A DNA stretch of 64,000 bases. It comes from Parvimonas sp015257355 (GTDB lineage Bacteria > Bacillota > Clostridia > Tissierellales > Peptoniphilaceae). The notes beneath the pieces were generated by a model. It saw nothing but the letters and a program-made list of their open reading frames with translations, did no database searches and was not told where the DNA came from. Shown here piece by piece: positions 50,170 through 59,013 of this stretch (position 1 is the stretch's first letter; every line of letters starts with the position of its first letter). The stretch lies in NCBI RefSeq assembly GCF_050262165.1, contig NZ_CP189844.1. One strand, 5' to 3'. The position numbers were made by a program, and so were the translations under genes.

Positions 50170-50562
50170 ATGAAAAATAGTAAAATTTGGTATTTGGGAT
50201 ATGTGCTAGGATTTTGTAGTCTTGTTTTAGTCCTTGCTTTAAAGTTAAATGAGGCATTGAAGATTTTTTTGACTTTCATTTTTGCAATGAGTATTTCAGT
50301 TTCTCATGTCAATATTGTGCATAATAAGATGATAAAAAATGATAAAAGTTATAAGATAGATGTAAATGATGAAAGAAATGAAAAAATTAGAGATAAGGTT
50401 AATGCTACGATGGCTTCTATTCTATTGCTAATTATAGGAATCGTTGCAGTTATTTGTATTTCTATAAAGGCATATTTACCGGCTGTTCTTTTGATAATTT
50501 CAATTATATGTTCACCAGTTATTATGTTTTTTATAACAAAATATTATGAGAAAAAATATTAG
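50170..50562 (+). CDS. Membrane protein paired with the XRE regulator
   Basis: Protein of 131 residues from ATG 50170 (GAGGAGG within the end of the regulator gene). Four membrane helices in two pairs (about 7-24, 29-45, 81-101, 103-123), separated by a charged loop DVNDERNEKIRDKVN. The NDER-type loop and the pairing with a short XRE protein recall the DUF2178/YozF-like group. Role unknown. Confidence 0.65.
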   Translation: MKNSKIWYLGYVLGFCSLVLVLALKLNEALKIFLTFIFAMSISVSHVNIVHNKMIKNDKSYKIDVNDERNEKIRDKVNATMASILLLIIGIVAVICISIKAYLPAVLLIISIICSPVIMFFITKYYEKKY

Positions 50563-50599
50563 AATAAATATTTTAGTTTAAAGAAAGGCTGGATTGTAA

Positions 50600-51289
50600 A
50601 TGGCTTATAAAAAAGAAGAATTAAATGTAAATGATACAAGATGTATAGTTTATTCATGCAATAGTCCAAAATATATTTTGATACAACCTGTTGATGAGAA
50701 TGATATTAAGGTTTTAGATAGAGAAGTAGAATTGATTTCAAATGACGTGAGAGAGAATTTTTTGTTTATTGCTTTTAAAATTTCCGATTGGAATAATGAT
50801 TTATCTCCTTGGAATGCTCCTGCGGTTTTTGGTAAAGATGGTTTTGGAGATGGTGCACAGAACACTCTTTCTTTTATAGAAGATGTTTTGATTGATTGTA
50901 TTTGTGAAAAATATCAAATTAAAAATGATATTCCACTAATTCTAGGGGGATATTCGTTAGCTGGTTTATTTTCTCTGTGGAGTTCTTATCAATCAAGTAG
51001 TTTTAATGCGATTGTTGGAGCTTCTCCTTCCGTATGGTTTAATGGTTGGGAAGAGTTTATCGATAAAAATAGTCCTTTATCTAATGTGATTTATTTAAGT
51101 CTAGGAGATAAGGAAGAAAAAACTAAAAATAAGACAATGGCTAGAGTTGGCAAGGCTATACAAAAACAAGAAGAAGTTTTAAATAACAGAGGAATTAAGA
51201 CAATTCTAGAATGGAATAATGGTGGACATTTTCAAGATTCTGATATTAGACTGGCAAAAGGTTTTGTATGGTGTATTAATAATTTATAA
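50600..51289 (+). CDS. Alpha/beta hydrolase, putative esterase
   Basis: Protein of 229 residues. Nucleophile elbow GGYSLAGLFSLW, acid candidate in LSLGDKEEKT, and histidine in WNNGGHFQDSD, in the right order for an esterase-like fold. The middle GASPSVWFNGW block is typical of putative esterases of the IroE/YbbA kind. No signal peptide. AAAGAAAGGCTGG is a weak ribosome site. Substrate unknown. Confidence 0.72.
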   Translation: MAYKKEELNVNDTRCIVYSCNSPKYILIQPVDENDIKVLDREVELISNDVRENFLFIAFKISDWNNDLSPWNAPAVFGKDGFGDGAQNTLSFIEDVLIDCICEKYQIKNDIPLILGGYSLAGLFSLWSSYQSSSFNAIVGASPSVWFNGWEEFIDKNSPLSNVIYLSLGDKEEKTKNKTMARVGKAIQKQEEVLNNRGIKTILEWNNGGHFQDSDIRLAKGFVWCINNL

Positions 51290-51293
51290 TTTT

Positions 51294-51320
51294 AAAGACG
51301 GTAGAAATACCGTCTTTTTT
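51294..51320 (+). terminator. Terminator of the esterase gene, duplicate of 47771
   Basis: AAAGACGGTA-GAAA-TACCGTCTTT with T-tract, merging into repeat B. Confidence 0.85.
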
Positions 51321-51321
51321 T

Positions 51322-51604
51322 ATGTATCTACGATACATTTACTTTTGCTTTTCAAGCAAAAGTATGAGATCTCTCCGCTGCACTCAGCTACGCTTCGTTT
51401 CGGTCGAGATGACGTGTTTGGGGCTATACCTGTAAAGTTTCTATGACGTGAAATATTTAGTTTCATATAAAATTTTAAGAATTATAAATTTTTAATATTA
51501 TACATTTTTAAATTTTTTAAAATTTATTTAAATTTAACGTTAAGCTCCTAAACGAAGTTTTTTCCTTATACGTCATCTTGAGCGAAGTCGAAAGATCTCA
51601 TAAA
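51322..51604. repeat. Repeat B, right palindrome missing
   Basis: Starts ATGTATCTACGATACAT (51322-51338), then TTTTGCTTTTCAAGCAAAA, GAGATCTCTCCGC and CGGTCGAGATGACGTGTT. The centre is AT-rich, then AACGTTAAGCTCCT and TACGTCATCTTGAGCGAAG, ending at GATCTCATAA without the terminal palindrome. Confidence 0.75.
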
Positions 51605-51741
51605 TTACTATTAGTATTATATTTACCATTTTTAAAAAAGCTTTAGTTTGGACGATTCTAAAATAGTATTTCTTTACAAATAAAAATATTTGATATATAA
51701 TTATGTTGAGGAAATGTTTATTTTTTAGGAGGTATATTTAA

Positions 51742-53190
51742 ATGGTAAGATTACGTTTTGCACCAAGTCCAACAGGATATTTACATATTGGAGGACTTAG
51801 AACTGCATTATATAATTATTTATATGCTAAGCAAAATGGCGGAAAGTTTTTGCTTAGAATTGAAGATACAGATAGAACTAGATATGTTGAAGGAGCTATT
51901 GAAAATTTAATTCACGAACTTAAGTGGGCAGGAGTTGAGGCAGATGAAGGTGTTTGTCTTGATGAAAATGATAATATTACAGAAATTGGTGAATTTGGTC
52001 CATATATTCAGTCTGAAAGAGTTGAAAAGGGAATTTACAATAAATATGCAGAAGAACTTATTGAAAAAGGTTATGCTTATTATTGTTTCTGTAGTAAGGA
52101 AAGACTTGATGACATTAAAAATCAACAAAAAGCTGATGGAAAGATTCCAAGATATGACGGACTTTGCAGAGGTATTAGTATTGAAGATGCTAAAAAGAGA
52201 ATTGCAAATGGCGAAAATTATGTTATTAGATTAAAATTACCAGAAAATAGAGATATTGTTTTTGAAGATGTTATTAAAGGTAAAATTACAATTAACACAA
52301 ATGATATGGATGACCAAGTATTAATTAAAGCTGATGGTTTCCCAACTTATCATTTTGCTGTTGTTGTTGATGACCATTTAATGGGAATTACTCATATTGT
52401 AAGAGGAGATGAATGGATTTCATCTACTCCAAAACATATTTATCTTTATGAAGCATTAGGTTTTGAAAAACCTACTTTTGTTCATTTACCAACAGTTCTA
52501 AACAAGAGTGGAAAAAAATTATCTAAGAGAAATGATGATGCTTCAGTTGAAGACTTCAGATTAAAAGGATATTTGCCAGAAGCACTAGTAAATTATTTAG
52601 CACTTGTCGGTTGGAGTCCAGAAAGTAACGAAGAAATTTTATCTTTAGATGAGATGGTTAAACAATTCTCATTTGAAAGAGTGTCAAAATCAGGTGGTGT
52701 TTTTGACGTAGATAAATTGGATTGGGTTAATGCTCAATATATTAGAAAAATGGAAGTGTCTGAACTTGCAAAACTTGTTAAACCTTATTTAGTTGAAGCA
52801 GGTTTTATCAAGGAAGATATTTGCGAAAAGAGACTTGAGCTAATTACAAAAACTTTCCAAGAATCTATTTCAAGACTTCCTGAAATTGTTGATCAATCAA
52901 GATTTTTATTTGAAGATGTTGAAGTTGAACCAGAAGCAATTGAAATGAGAAATGTTGAACATATAGAAATTTTAAAAGAAAAAATTAAAGAAGAATTATC
53001 TCAAATTGATGAAATAGACGAAGAAATTGCTAAAGGATTTATGAAAAAAATCCAAAAGGCATCAGGATTTAAAGGAAAAGACTTGTATATGCCAGTTAGA
53101 GCATTACTTACAGGTCAAGTTCATGGACCTGAACTTTCTAATATTTTAGAAATTTTAGGTAAGGAAGAGATTTTAAGAAGATTAAAATAA
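51742..53190 (+). CDS. gltX: Glutamate--tRNA ligase
   Basis: Class I aminoacyl-tRNA synthetase of 482 residues. HIGH-type motif in FAPSPTGYLHIGGLRTA and KMSKS-type motif GKKLSKRND, plus RIEDTDRTR and HLMGITHIVRGDEWI. The C-terminal anticodon-binding cage is complete. AGGAGG site. Whether it is discriminating or also charges tRNA-Gln is not decided here. Confidence 0.96.
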   Translation: MVRLRFAPSPTGYLHIGGLRTALYNYLYAKQNGGKFLLRIEDTDRTRYVEGAIENLIHELKWAGVEADEGVCLDENDNITEIGEFGPYIQSERVEKGIYNKYAEELIEKGYAYYCFCSKERLDDIKNQQKADGKIPRYDGLCRGISIEDAKKRIANGENYVIRLKLPENRDIVFEDVIKGKITINTNDMDDQVLIKADGFPTYHFAVVVDDHLMGITHIVRGDEWISSTPKHIYLYEALGFEKPTFVHLPTVLNKSGKKLSKRNDDASVEDFRLKGYLPEALVNYLALVGWSPESNEEILSLDEMVKQFSFERVSKSGGVFDVDKLDWVNAQYIRKMEVSELAKLVKPYLVEAGFIKEDICEKRLELITKTFQESISRLPEIVDQSRFLFEDVEVEPEAIEMRNVEHIEILKEKIKEELSQIDEIDEEIAKGFMKKIQKASGFKGKDLYMPVRALLTGQVHGPELSNILEILGKEEILRRLK

Positions 53191-53264
53191 AATTTCTTCA
53201 TCTATATAATTGCAAGTTTAGTTTTGTAAATTGTAAATTTTAAAGAAAGTTGGTATATAGAATT

Positions 53265-54992
53265 ATGCAAAATATTAAAAATTTTGTAAAAAGAATTTTT
53301 GTGTTTTCTTTAATATTGCTCGGATTGTTCGTTGTTCAGTCCAACAATTCTTATGCAGATACTTTATATAAAAATGAAATAACTGTTAGAATTAATAAGG
53401 ACGGCAGCGCTGATATCGAAAATATTATGGATTATCATCCAACAAAGGGTACAGAATACTATATTCCTATTAATAATTTAGGAAAAAGCGAAATAATTAA
53501 TTTTAATGTTTCTGAAATAACTGATTCTGGAGAAATTCCGTATGAGAGTTTATCAAAATGGGATGTTAAAAAGACTATACAACAAAAAGCTGGTAAATCT
53601 GGAGTTGTAAAAACTTCAAATGGTTATGAACTTTGCTTTGGTTTTGGAGATTATCACAGAAAAACTTTTAAATTAAGTTATAGAGTTACAAATTTTGTAA
53701 AACTTTTAAATGATTCTGATATGGTTTTTTGGAAGTTTGTAAATGATGATTTAGAAGCACCACCTCAAAAGGTTAAAGTTACTATCACTAAGGAAGAGGG
53801 AAAATTTGACAATACAAATTCCAAAATTTGGGCTTTTGGTAATAAGGGTAAGATAGTTTTTGATAATGGAAATATTGTTTTTGAAAGCTTAACAAGTCTT
53901 TCAAGATCAAATTATGTAACTGTTTTAATTCAAATCAATAAGGGTGAATTCACAACAGGAGAAAAAATAAGTAGAAACTTTTCTTATTATCAAGATCAAG
54001 CGTTTCAAGGCTCAAGCTATACTAAAAACACTAACAATACGGGAAGTACTAAGAAAAGAAAAACTGTATTTCCAGTTAAAGCTATAGTTAGATTGGTAAT
54101 ATTAATTGTATGTATAGCGTTTGGTTCAAAAGCAGTAGGTCAAAAGAAATTCAAAGGCGGATATAAGAAATCTGATTTGAAAGGACAATATTATAGAGAT
54201 ATTCCAGAAAAAGAATGGTGGAGACTTTCACACATTCTAAAATGTGCTGGTTTTGATGGACCTGAGGCCATAATTAGAGCTTATTTCTTAAAATGGATAC
54301 AAACAAAACTTCTAATTCCAATGACTGAACAAAAAGGCTTCATATTTAAGAAAGATATTCTTTCTCTAAAAATTGACTATAAAAAAGATTATCCTTTTGA
54401 GACTAAAAATGAGAGAGAATTATTTGAAATGGTTATTGAAGCTGCAAGAGACGATGGAATATTACAAGAAGATGAATTTACAAATTATTTAAGAAAGACA
54501 CATAATCAAAATCAATTCAGACAATTACAAGATGAGTTTAGAAAAGATTCTGTAACTTATGCAGCGGAAAATGACTTGCTTGTAAAGAATAATAGAGATA
54601 AGAATACTTACACTTACAATGAAAAAGGTAAGGAATTTACTGCGAAATTAGTAAAATACTATAATTATTTGAAAGATTTCTCTCTATTAAGCGAAAGAGA
54701 AGTTCAAGAAATTAAAGTTTGGAAAGATTTATTGATTTATGCTACATTATATGATGTTGCTGATCAAGTTGAAAAACAATTAAAGAATTTATCACCAGAA
54801 TTTTTAGAAAATTACGATGTAGATGTTTACTCATTGCATTCAGCTATGATTTACTCACATGTATTCTCTAATAACTTCATAGATGCTTATTCAAGAAGTG
54901 TTTCAAGATCCTCAGGAGGAGGCGGAGGCTTCTCAAGTATCGGTGGAGGCGGAGGCTCCTTTGGTGGAGGTTCCGGTGGCGGTAGTAGATAA
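53265..54992 (+). CDS. DUF2207 membrane protein with Gly-rich tail
   Basis: Protein of 575 residues from ATG 53265. A signal peptide (12-31, ending NNSYADT) leads to an extracytoplasmic DUF2207 domain (YKNEITVRINKDGSADI onward, about 32-235). One membrane helix (about 272-290) and a cytoplasmic region (to about 540) follow, and a Gly/Ser tail resembling SSIGGGGGSFGGGSGGGS ends the protein. Together with the next gene (LemA) this is a commonly linked pair of unknown function in membranes. No strong ribosome site. Confidence 0.82.
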   Translation: MQNIKNFVKRIFVFSLILLGLFVVQSNNSYADTLYKNEITVRINKDGSADIENIMDYHPTKGTEYYIPINNLGKSEIINFNVSEITDSGEIPYESLSKWDVKKTIQQKAGKSGVVKTSNGYELCFGFGDYHRKTFKLSYRVTNFVKLLNDSDMVFWKFVNDDLEAPPQKVKVTITKEEGKFDNTNSKIWAFGNKGKIVFDNGNIVFESLTSLSRSNYVTVLIQINKGEFTTGEKISRNFSYYQDQAFQGSSYTKNTNNTGSTKKRKTVFPVKAIVRLVILIVCIAFGSKAVGQKKFKGGYKKSDLKGQYYRDIPEKEWWRLSHILKCAGFDGPEAIIRAYFLKWIQTKLLIPMTEQKGFIFKKDILSLKIDYKKDYPFETKNERELFEMVIEAARDDGILQEDEFTNYLRKTHNQNQFRQLQDEFRKDSVTYAAENDLLVKNNRDKNTYTYNEKGKEFTAKLVKYYNYLKDFSLLSEREVQEIKVWKDLLIYATLYDVADQVEKQLKNLSPEFLENYDVDVYSLHSAMIYSHVFSNNFIDAYSRSVSRSSGGGGGFSSIGGGGGSFGGGSGGGSR

Positions 54993-55051
54993 TTGGGTAT
55001 ATATTTGATATAATATTAATGCAATTAATATAAATTTGAAAGGAGAAAATT

Positions 55052-55600
55052 ATGATAGTTTTAGGCGTAGTTTTAGGAGTAGTTGTCTTATTAGGACTTT
55101 GGTTAATGGCTAGCTACAATAACTTAATAAGATTAAGAGAAATGGTTAAGAATGCTATGGGACAAATAGCAGCAAATGTTGAATCAAGATGGGATGCTTT
55201 AAAATCTTTAATTGATGCAACTAAAAAATATTCTGCTCATGAAGCTGAAACTTTAGAAAAAGTTGTTCAAGCAAGAGGAGGAGTTAATAGTTCAAGTTCT
55301 GTAAAAGATATTGAAGCTGATGATAATATGTTTACTCAAGCTTTATCAAGACTTGCAGTAGTTGTTGAATCATATCCAGAATTAAAGGCAAATACACTAT
55401 ACTTAAATACAATGGATAAAATTGATTCTTATGAACAAGATGTAAAGAATTCAAGAATGATTTACAATGATACAGTTACAAGATTTAATAGAGCTATGTT
55501 AGTATTTCCAGTAGTATTAATTTCAAGAATGTTAGGATTCTCAGAATACGAATACTTCCAACATACAGAATCAAAATCAAATCCACCAAGTTGGGATTAA
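55052..55600 (+). CDS. lemA: LemA family protein
   Basis: Protein of 182 residues with an N-terminal membrane helix (2-20). The LemA blocks YNNLIRLREMVKNAMGQI and YNDTVTRFNRAML follow, with an all-helical body and an aromatic tail (SEYEYFQHTESKSNPPSWD-like). Found widely next to DUF2207 proteins, as here. AAAGGAG site; a terminator follows. Function unknown. Confidence 0.92.
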   Translation: MIVLGVVLGVVVLLGLWLMASYNNLIRLREMVKNAMGQIAANVESRWDALKSLIDATKKYSAHEAETLEKVVQARGGVNSSSSVKDIEADDNMFTQALSRLAVVVESYPELKANTLYLNTMDKIDSYEQDVKNSRMIYNDTVTRFNRAMLVFPVVLISRMLGFSEYEYFQHTESKSNPPSWD

Positions 55601-55603
55601 TTT

Positions 55604-55629
55604 AAAGCACTCGAAAGAGTGCTTTTTTT
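55604..55629 (+). terminator. Terminator of the DUF2207-lemA unit
   Basis: AAAGCACTC-GAAA-GAGTGCTTT with T-tract. Confidence 0.88.
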
Positions 55630-55630
55630 A

Positions 55631-55659
55631 TTGTAAAAACTTGATTTTTATGTTAAAAT
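55631..55659 (+). promoter_or_regulatory. Promoter of lipoprotein gene 1
   Basis: TTGTAA, 17 bp, TAAAAT. Confidence 0.55.
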
Positions 55660-55686
55660 GAATTATTGTATTTTAGGAGGGAATTA

Positions 55687-56160
55687 ATGAAAAATATAAA
55701 AAGAATAGTATTAACATTTGCAATGTTATTTTTTGTAGTTTTAGCAACAGCTTGTTCAAATAGTAGAGAAACAGCGAAAAAAACTTTTACTTTAGAAGAT
55801 AGTGGTTTAAAAACAACTCAAGTGTTTACTTATATTGAAAAAGAAGACAAGATAATTAAACAAGAAACAATAAGTGAAGGAACTTATGCGGAGTTTCAAC
55901 CTGGAAAAACAAAAGAAGAAATTATAAAAATGATAGAGCCAATTGCTAAAAAATTTGAAGGTATTAAAGGTCTTAAATACTCAATAGATTATAAAGATGA
56001 AAGCTTTGTTGAAACAATAGAAATTGATTATGAAAATCTTGATTACGAAAAGGCAAAAGTAGCTCTTGACGAAGAGTTTCAAGATCCTTCAAAAGGAATA
56101 GTTAGTATGAAAATTACAGAAAAAGCTCTATTAGAAGATGGTTATGTAGAACAAAAATAG
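55687..56160 (+). CDS. DUF1307-type lipoprotein, array member 1
   Basis: Protein of 157 residues from ATG 55687 (AGGAGG upstream). Signal peptide with basic MKNIKR start and lipobox LATAC. The mature part starts with a short S/T/K linker, then TFTLEDSGLKTTQVFTYIEK and EDKIIKQETISEG strands, a helix with AKKFEGIKGLKYSIDY, and the family hallmark IDYENLDYEKAK. This resembles DUF1307/YehR lipoproteins, which are lipid-anchored outside the cell and of unknown function. First of twelve paralogues in a row; monocistronic. Confidence 0.82.
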   Translation: MKNIKRIVLTFAMLFFVVLATACSNSRETAKKTFTLEDSGLKTTQVFTYIEKEDKIIKQETISEGTYAEFQPGKTKEEIIKMIEPIAKKFEGIKGLKYSIDYKDESFVETIEIDYENLDYEKAKVALDEEFQDPSKGIVSMKITEKALLEDGYVEQK

Positions 56161-56168
56161 TCTAATTT

Positions 56169-56195
56169 AAAAGTAGTATTTTACTACTTTTTTTA
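56169..56195 (+). terminator. Terminator of lipoprotein gene 1
   Basis: AAAAGTAGT-ATTTT-ACTACTTTT, Ts. A near-identical hairpin ends gene 3. Confidence 0.85.
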
Positions 56196-56208
56196 TTTTG
56201 TATTAAAA

Positions 56209-56237
56209 TTGAAAAAAGTGTTGATATATGGTAGAAT
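56209..56237 (+). promoter_or_regulatory. Promoter of lipoprotein genes 2-3
   Basis: TTGAAA, 17 bp, TAGAAT. Confidence 0.7.
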
Positions 56238-56264
56238 TTAAGTATAAAATATAAGGAGGGTAAA

Positions 56265-56726
56265 ATGAAAAAACTTAAGAATATTTTATTGGCATTTACT
56301 ATGCTATTTGTTGTTGTTTTAACAACAGCATGTTCTGATGGAACTAAAAAAAGAGTTTTCGTCAAAGATGCAGATGGTCAAAAATCAACAATTACTTATG
56401 TTTATAGCGAAAAAGAAGATAAAGTACTTAAACAATTGACAATAAATGAAGGAATTTATGATAAATTAAATCCTGCAATGACTAAAGAAGAAGTTAAGAA
56501 AATTATCGACAAGGAAATTGAAGAAACAAAAGGAATAAAAGGAATCAAGCATACTGTAGAGTATAAAGAGGATAGATTCATTGAAAGTCTTGAAGTTGAC
56601 TTAGAAAATTTGGACTATGAAAAGGCAAAAAATTATCTTTCAATTAAAGATCCAAAAAAAGTAAGAGTTAGCATGAAGGTATCTGCAGAAATTATGTATA
56701 ATCAAGGATATAAGGAACAAAAATAA
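56265..56726 (+). CDS. DUF1307-type lipoprotein, array member 2
   Basis: The shortest member, 153 residues. Lipobox LTTAC after MKKLKNILLAFTMLFVVV. The linker after the cysteine is short (SDGTKKR). The core keeps STITYVYSEKEDKVLKQLTI and the VDLENLDYEKAK hallmark, but lacks the FQDP segment, having SIKDPKKVRVSMKV instead. First gene of a two-gene unit with member 3 (27 bp gap). Confidence 0.8.
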   Translation: MKKLKNILLAFTMLFVVVLTTACSDGTKKRVFVKDADGQKSTITYVYSEKEDKVLKQLTINEGIYDKLNPAMTKEEVKKIIDKEIEETKGIKGIKHTVEYKEDRFIESLEVDLENLDYEKAKNYLSIKDPKKVRVSMKVSAEIMYNQGYKEQK

Positions 56727-56753
56727 TTTTAATATATAAAAGTGGAGGTAAAA

Positions 56754-57221
56754 ATGAAAAATTTAAAAAAGGTATTACTAGCATTTACTATGTTATTTGT
56801 TGTTGTTTTATCAACAGCTTGTTCAAGCAAGGATGCAACTAGCACAAAAACTTTTGTATTAGATAAAAATGGTTTAAAAACAACTGTTGTGTATACTTAT
56901 ATTGAAAAAGAAGACAAAGTAATTAAACAAGTAACAACAAATGAAGGGCTTTATGCAAATCTAAACAGATCTAAAGAAGATATTCAAAAGATTTTAGATT
57001 CAATAGCTGCAAAATATCAGGGAATTGATGGAATTAAACAATCTATAGATTATCAAGAAGATAAATTTATAGAAACTATTGAAGTTGATTACGAAAATCT
57101 TGACTATGAAAAATCAAAAGTAGTTATGGGAACAAACTTCCAAGATCCTAAAAAAGTTAAAATTAGCTTGAAAAAGTCAGAAGAAACTTTAATAAAAGCT
57201 GGATATCAAGAACAAAAATAA
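56754..57221 (+). CDS. DUF1307-type lipoprotein, array member 3
   Basis: 155 residues from ATG 56754, with GTGGAGG upstream. Lipobox LSTAC. Its C-terminal half (SIDYQEDKFIETIEVDYENL and FQDPKKVKISLKKSEE) is almost the same as member 12, 5.7 kb away, pointing to recent duplication or gene conversion between them. Second gene of the 2-3 unit; terminator follows. Confidence 0.82.
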   Translation: MKNLKKVLLAFTMLFVVVLSTACSSKDATSTKTFVLDKNGLKTTVVYTYIEKEDKVIKQVTTNEGLYANLNRSKEDIQKILDSIAAKYQGIDGIKQSIDYQEDKFIETIEVDYENLDYEKSKVVMGTNFQDPKKVKISLKKSEETLIKAGYQEQK

Positions 57222-57233
57222 TAATAATTTAAG

Positions 57234-57259
57234 AAAAGTAGTATTTTACTACTTTTTTT
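57234..57259 (+). terminator. Terminator of lipoprotein genes 2-3
   Basis: AAAAGTAGT-ATTTT-ACTACTTTT with T-tract. Confidence 0.85.
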
Positions 57260-57264
57260 GCTTA

Positions 57265-57293
57265 TTGAAAAATATTTAAAAATATGTTACAAT
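57265..57293 (+). promoter_or_regulatory. Promoter of lipoprotein gene 4
   Basis: TTGAAA, 17 bp, TACAAT. Confidence 0.65.
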
Positions 57294-57322
57294 AAGTCAT
57301 AAATTTCATTTGGAGGTAAATA

Positions 57323-57793
57323 ATGAAGAATTTAAGAAGAATTTTATTAACAATTACAATGTTATTCGTGGTAGTTTTAACAGCTGCTTGTTCAAAGAAA
57401 AATGAGTATGCAACAAAAGTTTTCTATTTAGAAAAAAATGGGTTAAAGACAACAATTACTTATACTTATGATGAAAAAGAAGACAAAATAATTAAGCAAG
57501 AAACTAAAAACGAAGGCATTTATTCTGAGTTCAGACCAGGAGCAAGCAAAGAAGATGTTCAAAAACTTTTAGATCCAATAGCTGCAAAATATCAAGGAAT
57601 TACTGGATTAAAAGAAAGCATTGAATATCAAGATGATAAATTCATCGAAACTTTAGAAGTAGATTACGAAAATATTGACTTTGAAAAAGCAAAAACAGTT
57701 TTCGGACCAAACTTCCAAGATCCTAAAAAAGTTAGAGTATCTATGAAAAAGACTGAAGATTCTTTAACAAAAGCAGGTTATACTGTAAAATAA
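57323..57793 (+). CDS. DUF1307-type lipoprotein, array member 4
   Basis: 156 residues; GGAGG site. Lipobox LTAAC. The core follows the array consensus (KNGLKTTITYTYDEKEDKII, AAKYQGITGLKESIEY, VDYENIDFEKAK, FQDPKKVRVSMKKTED), close to members 3 and 12. It is the only member of this group that ends in YTVK instead of EQK. Monocistronic. Confidence 0.82.
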   Translation: MKNLRRILLTITMLFVVVLTAACSKKNEYATKVFYLEKNGLKTTITYTYDEKEDKIIKQETKNEGIYSEFRPGASKEDVQKLLDPIAAKYQGITGLKESIEYQDDKFIETLEVDYENIDFEKAKTVFGPNFQDPKKVRVSMKKTEDSLTKAGYTVK

Positions 57794-57803
57794 TTAATTT
57801 ACT

Positions 57804-57831
57804 AAAAAAGATAGCATAGCTATCTTTTTTT
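57804..57831 (+). terminator. Terminator of lipoprotein gene 4
   Basis: AAAAAAGATAGC and GCTATCTTTTTT with 3-nt loop. Confidence 0.8.
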
Positions 57832-57838
57832 ATGTAGT

Positions 57839-57867
57839 TTGAAAAAAATTTCGTAATATGATAGAAT
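57839..57867 (+). promoter_or_regulatory. Promoter of lipoprotein genes 5-6
   Basis: TTGAAA, 17 bp, TAGAAT. Confidence 0.7.
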
Positions 57868-57896
57868 TAGTTAATAAATTTTTTAGGAGGTAAATG

Positions 57897-58442
57897 ATGA
57901 AAAATTTTAGAAGATTTTTAGTAACATTTGCAATGCTATTTGTTATAGTATTGACAACATCATGTTCAAATAAAGGAACAGATAATGAAAATAAAAAAGA
58001 AGAAAAAGAAAAAGTAGAAGTAGAAGATACAACTCCAAAGGAAAAGAAGAATCCTTCAAAAACTTTTGTAAAGGAAACACCAGGTTATAAACAAACTGCT
58101 ACTTATTATTATATAGAAAGTGAAGACAGAATTGTATATCAAGAAACTACAACTGAATCAACTTACGAAGCATACAAAATAGGTGGTGGAAATAAGGAAA
58201 AAATTCAAAAAATTTTAAAAGATGTAAATGAACATCAAAAAGGATATAGCTGGATTAAAAGTACTTTAGAATTGAGAGATGATGGATTTAAAACAGTTAC
58301 AGAAATAAATTTTGGAACTCTTATTTATGAAGAAGCTCAAAAAGTATTTGGAGAAAATTACATTAATCCACATAAAGAAAAATTTAGCATGAAACAAACA
58401 GAAGATGCATTGTTAAAAGGTGGATATGTAGAAAAAAAATAA
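57897..58442 (+). CDS. DUF1307-type lipoprotein, array member 5, with extended charged linker
   Basis: 181 residues from the second of two adjacent ATGs (6 nt after AGGAGG). Lipobox LTTSC. It differs from all others by an extra linker of about 25 residues after the cysteine, rich in K and E (NENKKEEKEKVEVED), and by a diverged core in which the hallmark becomes INFGTLIYEEAQ. The pattern TYYYIESEDRIVYQETTTES is still recognisable. First gene of a 5-6 unit. Confidence 0.78.
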   Translation: MKNFRRFLVTFAMLFVIVLTTSCSNKGTDNENKKEEKEKVEVEDTTPKEKKNPSKTFVKETPGYKQTATYYYIESEDRIVYQETTTESTYEAYKIGGGNKEKIQKILKDVNEHQKGYSWIKSTLELRDDGFKTVTEINFGTLIYEEAQKVFGENYINPHKEKFSMKQTEDALLKGGYVEKK

Positions 58443-58478
58443 ATTTTGGAATATCCATAAAATTTAGGGAGAGATTTT

Positions 58479-58952
58479 ATGAAAAATTTTAAAAGAATTT
58501 TATTAGTGTTTACTATACTTTTTACTGTTGTATTAACAACTGCTTGTATAAAAACTGAATCTATTTCAACAAAAACTTTTTTACTTGATAATGGTATTAT
58601 AAAAAAAACAATAATTTATACTTATAAAGTAAAAGAAGATAAAATTCTTAAACAGGAGACAAAAACTGAAGGAAATTTTTCAACATATAAACCTGAATCA
58701 ACTAAAGAAGAAATTATAGATATGTTTGAAAAGGCTCTTGTTAAATATAAAGGTATTGAGGGTCTTAAAGCAGATATAACTTATGAAGGTGATACCTTTG
58801 TTGAAAATGTTGAAATAGACTATGAAAGTATCGATTATAAAAAAGCACAAACAGTTTTTGGACCAAGTTTTAAAAGTCCTAAAGAAGTAAAATATACTAT
58901 GAAAGGAATTGAAAAACAACTTCTTGATGAGGGCTATGTGGAACAGAAATAA
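58479..58952 (+). CDS. DUF1307-type lipoprotein, array member 6
   Basis: 157 residues; AGGGAGAG site. Lipobox LTTAC followed by IKTESIS. The core KKTIIYTYKVKEDKILKQET, KYKGIEGLKADITY and IDYESIDYKKAQ fits the array. The GPSFKSPKEVKYTMKG end is diverged. Second gene of the 5-6 unit, no own promoter seen in the 36-bp gap. Confidence 0.8.
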   Translation: MKNFKRILLVFTILFTVVLTTACIKTESISTKTFLLDNGIIKKTIIYTYKVKEDKILKQETKTEGNFSTYKPESTKEEIIDMFEKALVKYKGIEGLKADITYEGDTFVENVEIDYESIDYKKAQTVFGPSFKSPKEVKYTMKGIEKQLLDEGYVEQK

Positions 58953-58954
58953 TT

Positions 58955-58983
58955 TTAAAAGACAGTTGTACTGTTTTTTTTTA
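58955..58983 (+). terminator. Terminator of lipoprotein genes 5-6
   Basis: AAAAGACAGT-TGT-ACTGTTTTTT; a partial repeat A starts on its T-tract. Confidence 0.75.
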
Positions 58984-59012
58984 TTGTGAAATAACAAGGT
59001 TCCAAGATACCC
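58982..59012 (+). repeat. Repeat A, truncated by repeat B
   Basis: TATTGTGAAATAACAAGG and TTCCAAGATACCCA are kept; the hairpin half is missing and repeat B begins 2 bp later, suggesting insertion or recombination inside repeat A. Confidence 0.75.
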
Positions 59013-59013
59013 A

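Noticed and set aside
37048..51446. Short plus-strand frames at 37048-37239, 47751-47936 and 51219-51446; the first two share a CTQIKDLNNLCVRPT-like stretch
   Set aside because: They lie inside or run into repeat B copies; the similarity reflects repeated DNA, there is no ribosome site, and the frames are not kept in other copies.
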